Below, piece after piece: positions 1 to 11,436 of a stretch of DNA of 64,000 nucleotides. The position numbers and the translations under genes were made by a program. Source of the stretch: Cristatella mucedo (Eukaryota > Bryozoa > Phylactolaemata > Cristatellidae). Every line of letters starts with the position of its first letter. The stretch's first letter is position 1. The notes under the pieces are model-generated. The model saw nothing but the letters and a program-made list of their open reading frames with translations, did no database searches and had not been told where the DNA came from. The stretch spans positions 1,191,501 to 1,255,500 of the forward strand of contig WPIO01000022.1 of assembly GCA_009760855.2 (NCBI GenBank). The letters run 5' to 3'.

Positions 1-156
1 GGCGAGCACTACCGGAGGAGACGCTTAGAGGCGCGCGCGCGCAAGCTCGAATCGGCAGAAGCCCACACCATTTCACCAGACGCTTAGAAGCCGCTTAGAA
101 GCCCAGCGAGCAAAGAGGTCGCAGAGTCGACTGTGCGGCGGCGGCGGCGTATCTCT

Positions 157-360
157 CTACAAAATAATGCAGCCGCTTTTCTCGGCGAACGGGTTGTCCT
201 TTTTGTGCAAGAAACCCTTCACGAGCATGTCCTGATCCTGTTTCTTCTGAATGAATTCCATCATCTCGCGAATCGTGGTCGACATAGGCGTTCGACGCAG
301 GCTGGCCTCCGCCCGCAGCTGCTCCAGCGTCTGCTTAAAGTGTTGAGCGCCAGTCGACAT
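157..360 (-). CDS. Heterotrimeric G protein gamma subunit (G-gamma 1), 67 aa
   Basis: Encodes a G-gamma subunit, the small coiled partner of G-beta that anchors G-beta-gamma at the plasma membrane downstream of GPCRs. Visible features are an N-terminal helix with EQLRAEA (about residues 13-19), a second helix around residues 28-45, the NPF motif at 56-58 and a C-terminal CaaX box CIIL; a terminal Leu predicts geranylgeranylation. Length is typical (about 65-75 aa). The start is the ATG at 360-358, about 10 nt after a plausible splice acceptor (TTGCCAG on the minus strand), so a 5'-UTR intron is likely; reading further upstream gives unrelated sequence. The usual DPLL before the tail is replaced by DMLVKGF, somewhat like arthropod G-gamma-1 types. 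Many animal G-gamma genes split the coding sequence with an intron, but this one does not. Upstream sequence is CpG-rich and promoter-like. Subtype assignment is uncertain. Confidence 0.87.
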   Translation of the reverse strand: MSTGAQHFKQTLEQLRAEASLRRTPMSTTIREMMEFIQKKQDQDMLVKGFLHKKDNPFAEKSGCIIL

Positions 361-1560
361 GGCGTGCCTCCTGGCAACGACGAACACGCCCCCGTACGAT
401 ACAGAGAGCGCCAGCACCCGCTCTCGCTGCCACCAGCGCGCACGCCGCGCCTCCCCAGCGCGACCGCCCCATTAGGCCCCCCCCACACACACATCTCGGC
501 CTCTCCCCTGCTACGCCCCACGCGCGCCGCACGTCTGACCGCGTTTCACAGCACGCTCACGCCGTCGACCGCTCTCGAGCGGCGGCGACGAGAAAGGGCG
601 AACGCCTCGAATGACCCTCGTACGGCCGAGTCGCTCGCCACGGGGCCGCAGCGAGCGCCGTCAATCGGACTGCGTAGCACCCCGCACGCTGCGGCGCATC
701 GTCGCGCGCGCAGGCGGCTGCGGCGGCGAGGACGAGCGTAGCGCAGCTCCTCCCCCTTTCGTCCGCTGCCGAAAGGCCGGCCGCCGCTCTCGCGACGACG
801 CTCGCAGCCCGCGCTCCGCGGCGCTGAGCGAGCGGAGCACGCCCGACAGTCGCCGCGCCACAAGGAAGCCATCGCTCGCGGCGCGCGTGCGCGCGAGCGA
901 ACCGCGGGTTTCGCGCGCCGCAGCGGAGGCCCAGGTCGAGCGCACCGCCGAGCAGGCCGAGTTGGAACGACGCGGCCACTCGCTCCGGCCGCGCCGTCGC
1001 CTCTCGCTCTCGACTTCCGCGCCATGCGAACGCCGGGTGGGGAGAGACAGACAGAGAGGGAGGGGGGAGCGGGCTAGAGACGACCGCCGCCCGGCTGGCG
1101 CGGCCCGCGCGAGTGGCCTGGAGCGCTTACCGTCGTCAACGGGCGAGCTCTAGATCTCTGTCTGTGGAGGCGAGCGGCGGTGACAAATCGCGCTCCGCTG
1201 TCGCCGCGGTCGCTCCACGAGTCGCTGCCGCGCGCGCGCGAGCCGAGCGAGCAGGGGCAGCCCGGCGAGCGCGTAGCCGCCAACTGGTGCGCCACGAAGG
1301 CAGCTGCCGCAGCGTATTGCGCCGCCCACTAGCCGGAAGCGAGCGCCGCCCAGATGCGGGCGGGCGAGCCGCGTGACGCACGGGGAGGGACCGCAAACGA
1401 GATGACTAATTGATCACCTACCGGGAAGGCGGCCGGCGACGTGCGCTCGATCGCCGCAGCAGCGCCCCCGGGGCCGAGGGCCGAGCCGCCAGCCCGGCGC
1501 CGAGGGCGCCATCCCGGAAGCGGCGCGCCGACCGCTCGCCAGCTTCGTGGAATGGTATTT
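361..1560 (-). promoter_or_regulatory. CpG-rich block upstream of G-gamma 1
   Basis: About 1.2 kb of strongly GC- and CpG-rich DNA lies directly 5' of the minus-strand G-gamma 1 start. Composition changes abruptly at about 1550, where AT-rich sequence begins. It is read as promoter, 5' UTR and possibly a 5'-UTR intron. Several long open frames here are a by-product of GC richness: they overlap on both strands and show no recognisable domain. Confidence 0.5.
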
Positions 1561-1574
1561 AAGAAAAAAATGTA

Positions 1575-1745
1575 TAGCTTACTTTTAGTGGCCTCATATG
1601 TGTAGCGGCAGAAGAGCCTCAGTGGCTGTCGCCGCTGCTTGCGGCTGGCAATCAGGCAAATCAGCCGACTGCACGATTCGAAACTCGCGATCTCGGTCGC
1701 GAAGCGCGAGCCGCCGGCGACTGCCGTCCGGAGCGGATATTCAGG
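1575..1745 (-). repeat. SINE2 copy (tRNA-like head)
   Basis: On the minus strand this carries a B-box-like segment (GCGAGTTTCGAATC) followed by the family body, in which GCCACTGAGGCTCTTCTGCC lies near the 3' end. The same body occurs at 22975-23100, 32755-32845, 44885-45065 and 46268-46425. It marks the end of the CpG-rich block upstream of G-gamma 1. Confidence 0.5.
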
Positions 1746-2699
1746 TTTCGGCTGGTAGGTAGCAGCTGCGGAGTCTTCTCGAGCAATGCACCGACGGCCG
1801 CACCGCATCAAGCTATTACTTCGCCGACGGAAGAGGTCCTATCTATCTATCGCCCCCCTCCCCCGCTCTTTCTTTTAGACGGCGGCTGAAAAGGCTGGGG
1901 CGACGCTGAGCCGTCTGGGCGCGGCGCGTTGAGAGAGTTTCTGCAAGGGGCGGCCAATTTTTTGAGGCGGCTGCGATATTTTTCGACAGGCTAACAGGGT
2001 TGTTCTTTTCAGGCAGGTCTAAGGGGGCTGCATGGTGGCTCCGCGCTATTTTGGGCGCGTAGCTTCGTGCTCTGAAAATGAGGGCGAACGATTCCGTTTC
2101 AGACAGGCCGTAAGATGGTTTTCAAGCTCCCCCATTAAATTCTAACAAGCGCGGCTTCCTGTTGACTACCGGCAGCATTCATACAAATTTACTGGGTATC
2201 TGCGGACATTATCAGTCCAATAAGTAGTACCTATTAAAGTACCTATTTCACTACCTTAGCAGAGTAGAAATACGTAAATGCATCCACGATGTCCACCGCA
2301 TCCAATCGTTAGGTTGCAGTGCGTAAACTAGTCACACCCACCCGGAAAAAAGCACGCCCCCCGGCGGCTCGGTATGTCGCCGCCATAGATAAATGCCCTA
2401 ATGACGCCACACTTCCAGCCATGTTCGGTCACACCGACTCAAGCTCGATGTTTTAGTCCCGTAACCTGTTTGCTGCCGCGAACAAAAGGTCAAGTACAGC
2501 CGCTCTCGGCGAGTCCGCCAGAGGGCAGTGCCGCCTGGCGTCTGCTTCACTGTCGAGAAGCTAGAATGAAACGTGTGGGCGTGGCTTGACCAGCAGCCGA
2601 GACTTCGAGACCTGTCCAAACATCTGACATCTAGTCAGGGCCCGTGACATAATAAACGAACAATCAATCGATGAAGAGCAATCTACTATTGCATCGCGC
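1746..2699. other. Unassigned intergenic sequence
   Basis: No gene, RNA gene or recognisable repeat seen. Composition is mixed, with a GC-rich beginning and an AT-richer middle. Confidence 0.4.
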
Positions 2700-3871
2700 A
2701 GCTAGGTCACCTCGAACACAACGTGAGTATCAAACGCCTGTGAGACGGTACATCTACTTAAACTATTGAGAACAACGATCGGTCTGACAGACGAAGCACT
2801 GGCGTGGTTTGAATCGTACTTGTCTGATCGTGTTCAATCCATGTCGCATGGGGGTCAGGTCTCACACACGAGACCGGTTACCTGTGGAGTCCGTCACGGG
2901 TCTGTAATCTGTCCCTTGCTGCTCTCTATTTATACTCAACCTCTGGGAAAGGTGATTAAGGCCCATGGAATAGGATATCACTTTTATGCTGACGATACTC
3001 AGCTGTATTTGTCATTCAAGCCTTCGGAATCTGCTGCAGCAACTGAGAAACTGAATGCTTGCCTTGACGACATTCGATCCTGCATGTCGGATAACTTCTT
3101 GAAACTAAATGACGATAAAACGGAACTGCTGCTCATAGGACACCTTAAGCGTGTGGCTGGATTAAAAGGCTTTGCTCTTCGAATAGGCGATACTGTTGTG
3201 CGACCATCACCACGTGCTCGAAATTTACGTGTAGTTTTCGACAGCTGCCTAAATTTTAAAAGCTTCATTCAGAAGACTGTTTCTAAAGCTAGCCATCACG
3301 TCCAATCCCTATCCAAGATTAAGAGCTGTCTTCCACAGTGGCTTGCGAAAACTTTTAACTAGCTCTTTAGTTCTGTCTCGGCTTGATTACTGCAATTCTC
3401 TTTTGATTGGGCTACCAAAGAAAGCAACTAGGCCACTGCAGGTGACTATGAATATGGCTGCAAGGCTAGTCCAAGTCCCAGAGGTTTGACTACATGTCTT
3501 CTTTGCTAAAAGAGCTAGGCTAGCTGGCGGTTGATCAACGGATACAGAGCAAAGTTCTTATGCTGACCCACAAGGCCCGTCACGGCTTGGCTCCTGCGTA
3601 CCTAGCTGAACTGCTGCATCCGTTTCAGCCTGTTCGCGCCCTCAGGTCCTGAGTGGACAATAAATTAGCTGTCCCATTCCTCCGCTTAAAGACAGTTGGC
3701 GACAGAAGCTTTAGCTCTGCAGGTCCTAGACTGTGGAACTCGCTTCCACAATTCTTATGCAACGACAACTACTCTCCTACTGCCGACTATGGCTCATCCT
3801 TTTCAGCGGTCCTGAGCTGCTACTTCCATGCTACTCACTACCTTAACTGCTCTTTGGCTAGCAGTTTCTAA
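2700..3871 (+). mobile_element. LINE A copy, 5'-truncated CR1/L2-like non-LTR retrotransposon
   Basis: The open frame 2766-3362 encodes the palm and following part of a reverse transcriptase. It shows ALAWFESYLSDR, a degenerate GVPQGS block (GVRHGSVICPLLLSIY), the catalytic box FYADDTQLYLSF and LNDDKTELLLIG. These are typical of CR1/L2 (Jockey-superfamily) LINEs. The frame breaks at 3360 and the C-terminal part resumes with stops at about 3590-3871 (LAVPFLRLKTVGDRSF, GPRLWNSLP). The 5' half, with the apurinic endonuclease, is missing. The same C-terminal frame recurs at 38110-39040, 52760-53085, 60545-61040 and 63027-63700. It is a dead copy. Confidence 0.9.
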
Positions 3872-3873
3872 AT

Positions 3874-4005
3874 ATTTATATAAATATATAATTCAATTGT
3901 ATAGCGCCCCAAGAGAACTTAATCTCTATTCAGGCGCTTCACGTATGCCTCCGGGCTCGAGCCCACGACCTCTGCCAGACCTTGGTCGGGGGCGAGTTTC
4001 TAAAC
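3874..4005 (-). repeat. SINE1 copy (tRNA-like head, LINE-like hairpin tail)
   Basis: Read on the minus strand, it has a B-box-like GGGCTCGAGCCC, then the family signature GAAGCGCCTGAATAGAG and a hairpin closing with GGGGCGCTATACAA, followed by an AT-rich tail. The best full copy is at 50285-50460. It sits directly 3' of LINE A in the opposite orientation. Confidence 0.75.
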
Positions 4006-4029
4006 AGCTGGACTCACGTCACTTACTGA

Positions 4030-4880
4030 CACCTCTGATTCTGCCGATATCAGCGAGCTACAGGAGCATTGCCGTTCGTTTCTACTTAACGATCATGCCA
4101 TGCCAGGCTTGAGGGTTAATGTCTGGGGCTGAATGTTCACCTGACATCTGGCCAATGGTCGCAGTACAGCAACCCATTTCTAGCACCGTTTAATAGATAA
4201 GACTGACAGAAGACAGCGCATCTGTTCGGCGTACCGTCTGACGGGGGGAGGCGGGCTTGCACCGAAGGATGTCACCAGTAGCCCAGCTGCGGTCGAGAAC
4301 GTTCTAGTATTTTGGAAAGGCAAAGCCCAACAAAAACAGTACTGCCAAATTTAACATATGTCAACCACTCAGTTGTACAGGTCACTAGCTGCCAGGACGG
4401 TTAAAACTCGGACGGTGGAAACATAAGAATTTCCTAATTGGTAGCCAGATAAATTTAACGAACGACGGCAGGGCGAAATAAAATCCATAAGGCGGCGTAA
4501 GAAAGATGGCATCCTTTCGGCCTTGAACCCTGGACCGAGACAAGAGGGTGAACGCAATAGTAACTAATTCCATGGCAACAGGGCAAGCGTAACATCTATC
4601 TTGACTCGAACCCCGTTAGGCTTTGAAGCATTTGGATTATCCTGTTTTAGATATTTATTATTAGCATGTGAAAGCTCTGTTTATCAGCAAATGCTAAATT
4701 CACGTCGTAATTTTGTGTTATTTCAGGGTAGGCCATCGTTATACTTTTTTGCAGGCTTAGCCGGATAAGCAGTCAATACTCAGCGACCTCAGTTTTTCGG
4801 TTAATACTGAGCTCGACTCACGCATTCTTCAAGAATGACACTAAGTATATTCCCTGCCGGTGGATTTGCAAGCTAAAACC
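4030..4880. other. Unassigned intergenic sequence
   Basis: No gene or repeat recognised. Short open frames on the minus strand at 4369-4573 overlap one another and have no recognisable content. Confidence 0.4.
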
Positions 4881-4884
4881 ACAA

Positions 4885-5145
4885 CTGTTGCTCCCAGCAT
4901 GGGGGGGTCTCTGTGACGTATCCTTTGGGTGCCATGCGTGGTGACACTATGCATGCTTCCACAAGCCATATTTGCATACTGACACTTTGCATTTTATAAC
5001 TAAATATGCCACGCAGGTTGACACTAGGCATGTAACCAGTTACCATATGATCATGCTTCTTTGAGAGCATATGTAAAGTGCCTAGAACGATATTAAGCTC
5101 TGAGGACGTTACGTGAATGTATAGTAATAATTATTATTCTTCACT
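4885..5145 (+). mobile_element. LINE B 3' end fragment
   Basis: Matches the 3' untranslated end of LINE B. It has GTGACACTATGCATGCTTCC-type spaced repeats, then a degenerate terminal hairpin (AAAGTGCCTAGAACGATATT ... GAGGACGTTACG) and a short ATT-rich tail. Much more diverged than the copy at 34340-35246. Confidence 0.7.
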
Positions 5146-5286
5146 CATTGTAGCTTAGCTAATCCTGCTCTAATAAATAGACTTGTCGAAATTCACTTTC
5201 TGTTGGGCCAGCGATCTCACAAATGGCATAGTTACTTCTATAAGAACGAAGAGACCAATCGACTTGCCAGATGGTTGACTTAAGAG

Positions 5287-5385
5287 TAATAATACATTTT
5301 TTGTCAAAGTGCCTTTAGAGAACTCAATCTCTTTCTAGGCACTGTGCAATCGCTGAGTAGGGCATTCGAGTAGTTGGGCCGATCA
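5287..5385 (-). mobile_element. LINE B 3' tail, inverted copy
   Basis: Read on the minus strand it is the terminal hairpin of LINE B: GTGCCTAGAAAGAGATTGAG pairing with CTCTAAAGGCAC, next to a short TAATAA tract. It lies between two plus-strand LINE B fragments. Confidence 0.6.
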
Positions 5386-5439
5386 AATAACACATCTTTG
5401 TAGAGGCATTTTTAACGAATAAATTCGTTTAATTATGCA

Positions 5440-6665
5440 GGTAAAGATCATCCGAGTAACCGCCAAAGTACGGGGTACCTCAGGGCTATGCGATTGGTCC
5501 ACTTCTTTTCACAATTTATGCTTTCCCTCTTGCTGAATGCCAAGAACTATCCTGGATTTCACTTCTATGCAGGCGACACACAGCCATACCCATGCTTTGA
5601 TCCCTACCCGCCATCTAGCACGGTAAACTCTCTCAACTCCCTTGCTGCATGCATTTCTGACATTCTCACAGTATGAAGATAAAATCAACATTATTTATGG
5701 CCAAACCAATAGTGACTTGAAAATTGGGAGGCTTAACGCTCAAAATTGGCTCTGCCAGCATATCTCCACTAGAATATGCATGAAATCTAGGCATCCTGTT
5801 TCAAAGCGACTTTTCACTAGACGACCACATCAGCTCCTCAAGTCGTCTGCCTTTTCATCTAGGAAATATTGCCAATATTCGAATCTGCTTAGGCAGCAAA
5901 ACCACGTAAAGTTGGTCCGTGCATTTGTGACATCCCGTCGCGACTTCCGTGATTCACTGCTTGCTGGTCTGTCGGCTTAAGCAATCAGAAACTTTAGACG
6001 GTGCAAAACTCTGCAGCCAGGCTTGTCTGTCGTACGCCTACCAGTTACAACACGTACCACTTCTCCACTATGTGCACTGGCTCCCGATCGAGCAGTGAAT
6101 TTTCCACAGGCAGATTTTAAGGTTTTGTCACTCTACTTTTAGATCCTTTCACTATCTTACTCTCACTCTTCTTAGATCCTTTCATTCTGACTTATACTTG
6201 CTCCAGCCTACCTATCAGAGCTACTCAGAAATCAGCCAAGGCATCGTACAACCAACCGTATCTTCTGACTTGTTTAGCTATGCCTTTAACGAATCTGAAA
6301 TGCTTTGGAGACCCGTGCCCTTAGTTCGTATGCTCCCAACTCATTGCCAACTGACGTCACGACATACTCTGGCCCAATATTTAAAAAGACGCTAACAGTG
6401 TAAATGTTTTGCACGGTATTTGGTGGGTCCTTGCGAATGTCCTTTGTATGATTGTGCGTGCTGACTGACACTGTGCATGCTACGACTAACAATATTTCCA
6501 TGGTGACACTTTGCATGATGCCACTAACCATATCATGGATGTTGAAACTGTGGACGTTATGGGTAATCACGTGATCTTGTTACATTTAAAGCATAAGTAA
6601 AATGTCTAGAACCAGAGTAAACTCTCTGAGGATGTTATACAAATTTCTTATTATTACCATTATTC
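5440..6665 (+). mobile_element. LINE B copy, degenerate reverse transcriptase and 3' end
   Basis: A 5'-truncated non-LTR retrotransposon. At 5465-5600 the RT shows a GVPQG-like block followed by IGPLLFTIYAFPL, in a different frame from the catalytic box. The box reads FYAGDTQ, so the expected Asp of YADD is Gly. Connection-domain sequence resembling VHAFVTSRLDFCNSLL follows at about 5910-5980 (VRAFVTSRRDF). The C-terminal part continues with stops and frameshifts to about 6400. The family 3' UTR and a decayed hairpin plus ATT-rich tail lie at 6590-6665. Clearly inactive. Confidence 0.8.
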
Positions 6666-6730
6666 CTGGGTCTGTGCCCACATACTAGGCTTCATGAGAG
6701 ATCATACTTGGCCTGCGCTGTGATCTTAAA

Positions 6731-6791
6731 GAGGAACGCTCAGCTTAATCTACTACTACAGGAGGAACGCTCAGCTTAATCTACTACTACA
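6731..6791. repeat. 31-bp direct tandem duplication
   Basis: A unit beginning GAGGAACGCTCAGCTTAATC occurs twice head to tail with no internal difference apart from the joint. Confidence 0.85.
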
Positions 6792-6799
6792 AAAGTTCC

Positions 6800-7845
6800 A
6801 TGCATACAGAATTCGTCACGGTTCAGAATCATAACGAACACTTAAGTCAAACTGAACCTTCTGCGTTAAGTGGCGAAAATGCCGTAAAGTTTACAAACAA
6901 CCAATCTAAGATCATCTCACACCACATTCGCATTACTATGAAGGCGCTCGAGATAATAATGTAGCCACGACTTGGCGATAGCAGCAGATCTTTGAGACTG
7001 ACTAGCATCAGATTTTTCCAAGCGTGTATCTCCAGCGTTTAGCTATCTCCCAGAATGAATAACAGGACCCGTGTATGTTCTGCGTGTTCAAGCCACAAAA
7101 AGTGTGACTGAGGGGCATCTTGCGAGCTGCCGTACAGAGGGACTACAACTTTTTTGCTACAGTTAATCGCCTAATCCAGCATCTAAATTTACCGACGCTG
7201 CTACTGGAAAAATTCTTGCACCGTCTAAGTAATGAAGCCTTTATTATGACACCCAAGCGTCAGTCAGCAATAGCCGTCGGAAATCAATTACAGCTAGAAA
7301 CGTTAGTAAAGAGTGCCGTAGCCAAACGTTGACCCAGAATATGCAAGTATACGTAAGTAGATATCGTACTAATGGCCTTCGAAGAGGACTGCAGTCAAAT
7401 GGAGAGAAGAACGCCGTTTACAGCTGATGATATGCACGAACTCGCGGACACGCGCGCACACACACACACACGGTAGCTACTCACGAGTGCTTCTCCAAGT
7501 GAGTGTGGCAGCAGCCAGACCAAAGCTGCATTAGCGCATGATTTTGGTAATGGCAAGCAATGGATGTTAGCTTGCAAACTTAGCAGCCAAAACAACAATC
7601 ATCAATTCATTTAAGTCGGCTAATAGTGTATGCGGTCAAGTGCCCTGTTGGTCTTGCCAGCTTATTGGAGCTACTTAAGTAATGCTTATGACTGCAGAAA
7701 GGCACTGCAGCACGACTACCGTTTACAACAAAGGAGCCGCTACGACGGCTGCCGAGGACGAACTGCTTACCACCAAATGAGGTTAAACGAATGAGGCTTT
7801 AGAATAAGCTGAACTCAAAGAATGAACGCTGACTTGTAATGCCCC
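6800..7845. other. Unassigned intergenic sequence
   Basis: No gene seen. Contains a short (CA)n run at about 7448-7472. The open frame 7120-7332 has no recognisable feature. Confidence 0.4.
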
Positions 7846-8333
7846 ACAAGAAGAGGCGTGGCGTAGCGAGGGATCGCGGCAGGGGGACAGACGTCCCCGG
7901 ACGCCAAGGCCACGGGGGGGGGGAGGGGGCACACAAAGCAAAATGGATTGTGCACATTTTTGAAAAACTTCATGTGAGAATACCAATCTTGATTTCAAGC
8001 AACTCCTCGTTCCAATGGACTTAACTATTGCTGGCCGAGCTAATTAATCACGTTTACAGACTTAGAACAGGCTGTAGCTTGACGCTCTGGCGACACACAC
8101 GTGACAACACGAAAACCAAGTGAGCTTCAACCACCGTGTATTCGGCTGTAGCTCGCAGCACAACAAGCACACGGCCGTTCACCCTTCCGTCCAAATTCCA
8201 ACTGCACTGCACTGTCCACTCGCCTCATCCTGCCTGCCACAGGCGGGCTGCTTCTCGAAAAGGGCGAGCCCGAGTGCCGTGGCAGAGCGCCGAAACACTA
8301 TTAGACCGCACAAGCCAGGCTTACTCAACTAGC

Positions 8334-9585
8334 AGTGCTACGACAACGCAGCTGTCAAGTCTGGCTACTTGTCCGGTGTCCAAAAGAGAATACAGAAATG
8401 AGAAAGCACTTCTTGTTAACTGTAATAACCACAGCCAGAACCTGGCAGGAGTTCAAGCTGCAAATCAAGACTCCGTTGCCATTACCTTGTTTGGAACATC
8501 GGAGGGTACATACTTAATCTTTACAAGATTAACTCGAGGTGGGAAGGACTTAAGAGAGTCTTAGCAATAACAGTCTAACGTGACTGCAACAAAGTGGAGT
8601 GCAAGAGTGGAGGCTGTGTAAGCTATCAATGATGGACTAAACAGCAATGTAGGTCTTTTAGAGCAACTGCGTGAGGACACAAGCGTAACAATTGAAACAT
8701 GAAATGAAACTGGCACTCATACGTTGCATTTTGAACACACGTTTTTGGTTTTGTCACCATTTTGGTAGAGCATCTTAAGGAAGATTGACCGCGGTCAGAA
8801 GAGACTGCACAAGACCCACAGACGAACTTGAAAGATACCTCTAGTGGTACTCTCTCTCTCTCTCTCTCTCTTTTAAGATTGAGTTGTCAAGACTGCTTGA
8901 AGACCTGTGCCAAGGAATCACTATTGAATGCCAAAAGGATGTGAATTGTGGGGAGTTGCATTTGAACGAAGAATCTGCAACGACACAGATGCCCAGAGAA
9001 CCACTGCAGAGATTTCAAGAATGGTGAAGTACAGTGTAGGCTAACTCTGACGAGAAATAACAACTAGGCTTTACCGGCTCACAGATCCTGGTGCCAGATT
9101 TGGGTTTTTTTGGAAGTTGACAAGCTTTTAAAGACATTTAACCATAACGAACTCTGCCAGCAATGCCTAGATCTTAAAGGCTTCTATTGTTCAGACTTTG
9201 ATGGAACAGAGCCGCACAACGAAATATGACTGTAAAACGCTTCTTGCCATACGTCACGACTCGGCACTAAAGGCATCACAACAACTCGCGTCTTTCATTG
9301 TCAGTTATGGAGATGTTTCCTAATTTGAGATTTGCCTTACAAGTTCTTCTTACCGTAGCTGTATCAGTTGCCAATTGTGAACGTTCATTTAGCAAGTTGA
9401 AAATAATCCTGTCGTATCTGAGAGCATCAATGGGGTAAGATCGACTATCCTATATCGCCTTGTAAAGCATGGAGGAAGAAACACTGAAAAATATTGACCT
9501 TCGAACTGTATTAGACCAGTTTGCCACGTTCAAGGCCAGAAAAATTGAGATAGCCACCTTGTACCTCTACTACAGTTGATAATAA
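8334..9585 (+). pseudogene. hAT transposase relic (RNase H-like fold and C-terminal dimerisation region)
   Basis: Successive segments in order match a DUF4371/ZMYM-type hAT transposase, in shifting frames. A YDNAAVKSGYLSGVQKRI block (about 8337-8393) holds the Asp expected at the second catalytic position. NCNNHSQNLAGVQAANQDSV follows (from about 8420). A TKWSARVEAV block (about 8590) corresponds to the family TRWSAR. After the (CT)n interruption comes ELSRLLEDLCQGITIEC (about 8881). The dimerisation region VAVSVANCERSFSKLKIILS lies at about 9355-9415, and ETLKNID...VLDQFATFKARKI at about 9480-9550. At least two frameshifts and several stops rule out function. Confidence 0.85.
8851..8872. repeat. 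(CT)n microsatellite inside the hAT relic
   Basis: About 22 bp of pure CT interrupts the decayed transposase between its TRW-like block and its C-terminal half. Confidence 0.9.
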
Positions 9586-9737
9586 AACTTTCTCGATTCG
9601 TATGCCTGCAAGCGTTTTTGCATTTCTTCAGTGGTCAGTGGTAGCACTATTTTGCAGCAGTTTCTGACAGAGGGAGGGGGCGCCATTTCTAGCTTTGTCC
9701 CGGGGCGCCGGAAGGTCTCACTTTGCCTCTAACCTAG

Positions 9738-10930
9738 AGAGCCAATATAAGCCGTCAGGGCATTTCACAAGAGTGGGAACACAAGACTGTAAACAGCCAA
9801 GCCAAGAGCCGCATATTGCCTAAATGTATCTAGCATTATGACAAAATACTATGGCTCAAAAGTTGCCATTGTAGATGCTCCGGAAAAAATACAAGTTCTC
9901 GTATGCAGGTCATATTTGTTGTTAATGGGCGAGCAGGGTATGACTTGCATCGCTGATTATTCCGAAGCCAAAGTTTCGACTCACGAAAAAGATACGATGC
10001 ACATGTTTTGCTGCTTAGGGTTTCGACTCCCGAAAGAGATACGAAGTACAAGTTTTGCACGACGCAGGGCTCAGGTCTCAAAAAATAAGATCGCGCCTAA
10101 ACGCGAGGTAATACCTATCACTCTCGCCAAAAACAATCAAATATGTGACTACTTGGGTGATCTCAAGCCTGGAAAGTTTGAGAGCTAAATAAAGGTCGCA
10201 ATCAGCATCGGCTTATTCTCTAGCCCGGTTAAACACGAAGAAATCTCCAAAGCGAAATATATCATTAGAAAAATCCATGGGGTAGAGGGACACACCAGCA
10301 GGCAGTTCAAACAGGCTCAGACAAAACTTGTGACGCTGCGAGACTTTCCAAAGTCGTTGAGTTTGGACACGCGTGGTAAAATCTCCAAGCGACGGTAGAG
10401 ATGAAACAGTTAAGGTTATATAGAATAATGGGTAAACCATGGAGTATCGTAAAGAAAGCATAAACAGAAGCAACTATTGGTCGCATTGGCTAAGGCCAAG
10501 ACACTGAGGGGCGGCACGAAAAAAATCCAAGCGCCATGGGAATAAACAATCTGAAACACGGCTTTAAAAGTCAACGACAAAATACTACCACAAGGTAGGA
10601 TTGAAATGATTAAGCAATAAATATTTTCGAATACCGTCACCTTAGATAGCCTACTAGGTACAAAAACATAACATGCAAATTCGACTTGTTTGGTGATTTC
10701 TGATGTACTCCTAAACAGTCGCGGTTTTCAAAGATCAGTTTTTGATACTAAAATCAGAACATGCGGAAGTAAGATTTTTTGGATGTGCCAGATATCTGCC
10801 TCTAGATAAATGCATCGACATGACTGAGTGTAGCAATAGTTCGAGAACGTTCAAGATTTGAGATTTATGATTATGTGCAGGCGCAGGCCGGGTTTGTGAC
10901 TATGCAAGAAATCGGCAACCTAGTTAGCCC
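9738..10930. other. Unassigned intergenic sequence
   Basis: An ATG-initiated frame of 116 codons (9838-10188) has no recognisable domain, and half of it overlaps a diverged direct duplication (9970-10062). It is not supported as a gene. Nothing else identified. Confidence 0.35.
9970..10062 (+). repeat. Diverged direct duplication, about 46 bp
   Basis: TTTCGACTCACGAAAAAGAT...GTTTTGC and TTTCGACTCCCGAAAGAGAT...GTTTTGC lie about 46 bp apart with a few substitutions. Confidence 0.7.
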
Positions 10931-10932
10931 AA

Positions 10933-11035
10933 GAAACCAGTCAACTCGACAGGGGTCTGGCCGAGGTCATGGGCTCGAGCCCCCCAGTCATATGTGAAGC
11001 GGCTGAATAGAGATTTTTGCCTCCGTTTCCTGATG
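10933..11035 (+). repeat. SINE1 copy, partial
   Basis: GTCTGGCCGAGGTCATGGGC and a B-box GGGCTCGAGCCC are followed by CATATGTGAAGCGGCTGAAT and a decayed hairpin. It is colinear with the copy at 50285-50460. Confidence 0.75.
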
Positions 11036-11436
11036 AAAAATGAACTGTAGGACCGTATAAATCTGCTTAAGAAGTCTTGGTTGGCAAATACCCCGGATGT
11101 CAAAACCATGGTGCTACGTGCACTCCAAATTTTCAGAAGGTAGTTTACTTTAGTACATGCATCAGGCAGTGTGAGAATTATGACCTGAAAAAATAATTAA
11201 AAGAATTATTTAACTCCTTGTTTATCATAAAACGCTGTTAGATGTTTTCCTTTCCAATGCATCATCGATTTCTTACATATCTCCTAGCCATGTCAAGCCT
11301 TCCATTGTCCATGCTCAAAGTAACATGCTTCAAACCCTTGATGACTGCTGATAAAATGCTTGGCACGGTTATTACAATTTAGAGAGCACGATACGTGATG
11401 CACCTAGTAAATCTTACATGCGCAGTGATATGATGT

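Larger units (their letters stand above)
7849..9737 (+). mobile_element. Decayed hAT element of the ZMYM/DUF4371 type
   Basis: The ends resemble an imperfect terminal inverted repeat: the left end begins AGAGGCGTGGCGTAGCGAGG (about 7851) and the right end reads, in reverse, AGAGGCAAAGTGAGACC (9735 down). Just inside the right end is GGGGCGCC...CCCGGGGCGCC, a GC-rich palindromic block I associate with invertebrate hAT elements whose transposase carries DUF4371. The interior holds the transposase relic listed separately, plus a (CT)n interruption at 8851-8872. No clean 8-bp target duplication was found, so the limits are approximate. Confidence 0.6.

Noticed and set aside
418-1400. Long overlapping open frames in the CpG-rich block upstream of G-gamma 1
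   Set aside because: They occur on both strands and in several frames with Arg/Ala/Gly-rich content, as expected from high GC. No domain is recognisable.
9838-10188. ATG-initiated 116-codon frame
   Set aside because: No recognisable motif, spans a frame-breaking tandem duplication and has no splice or promoter context.
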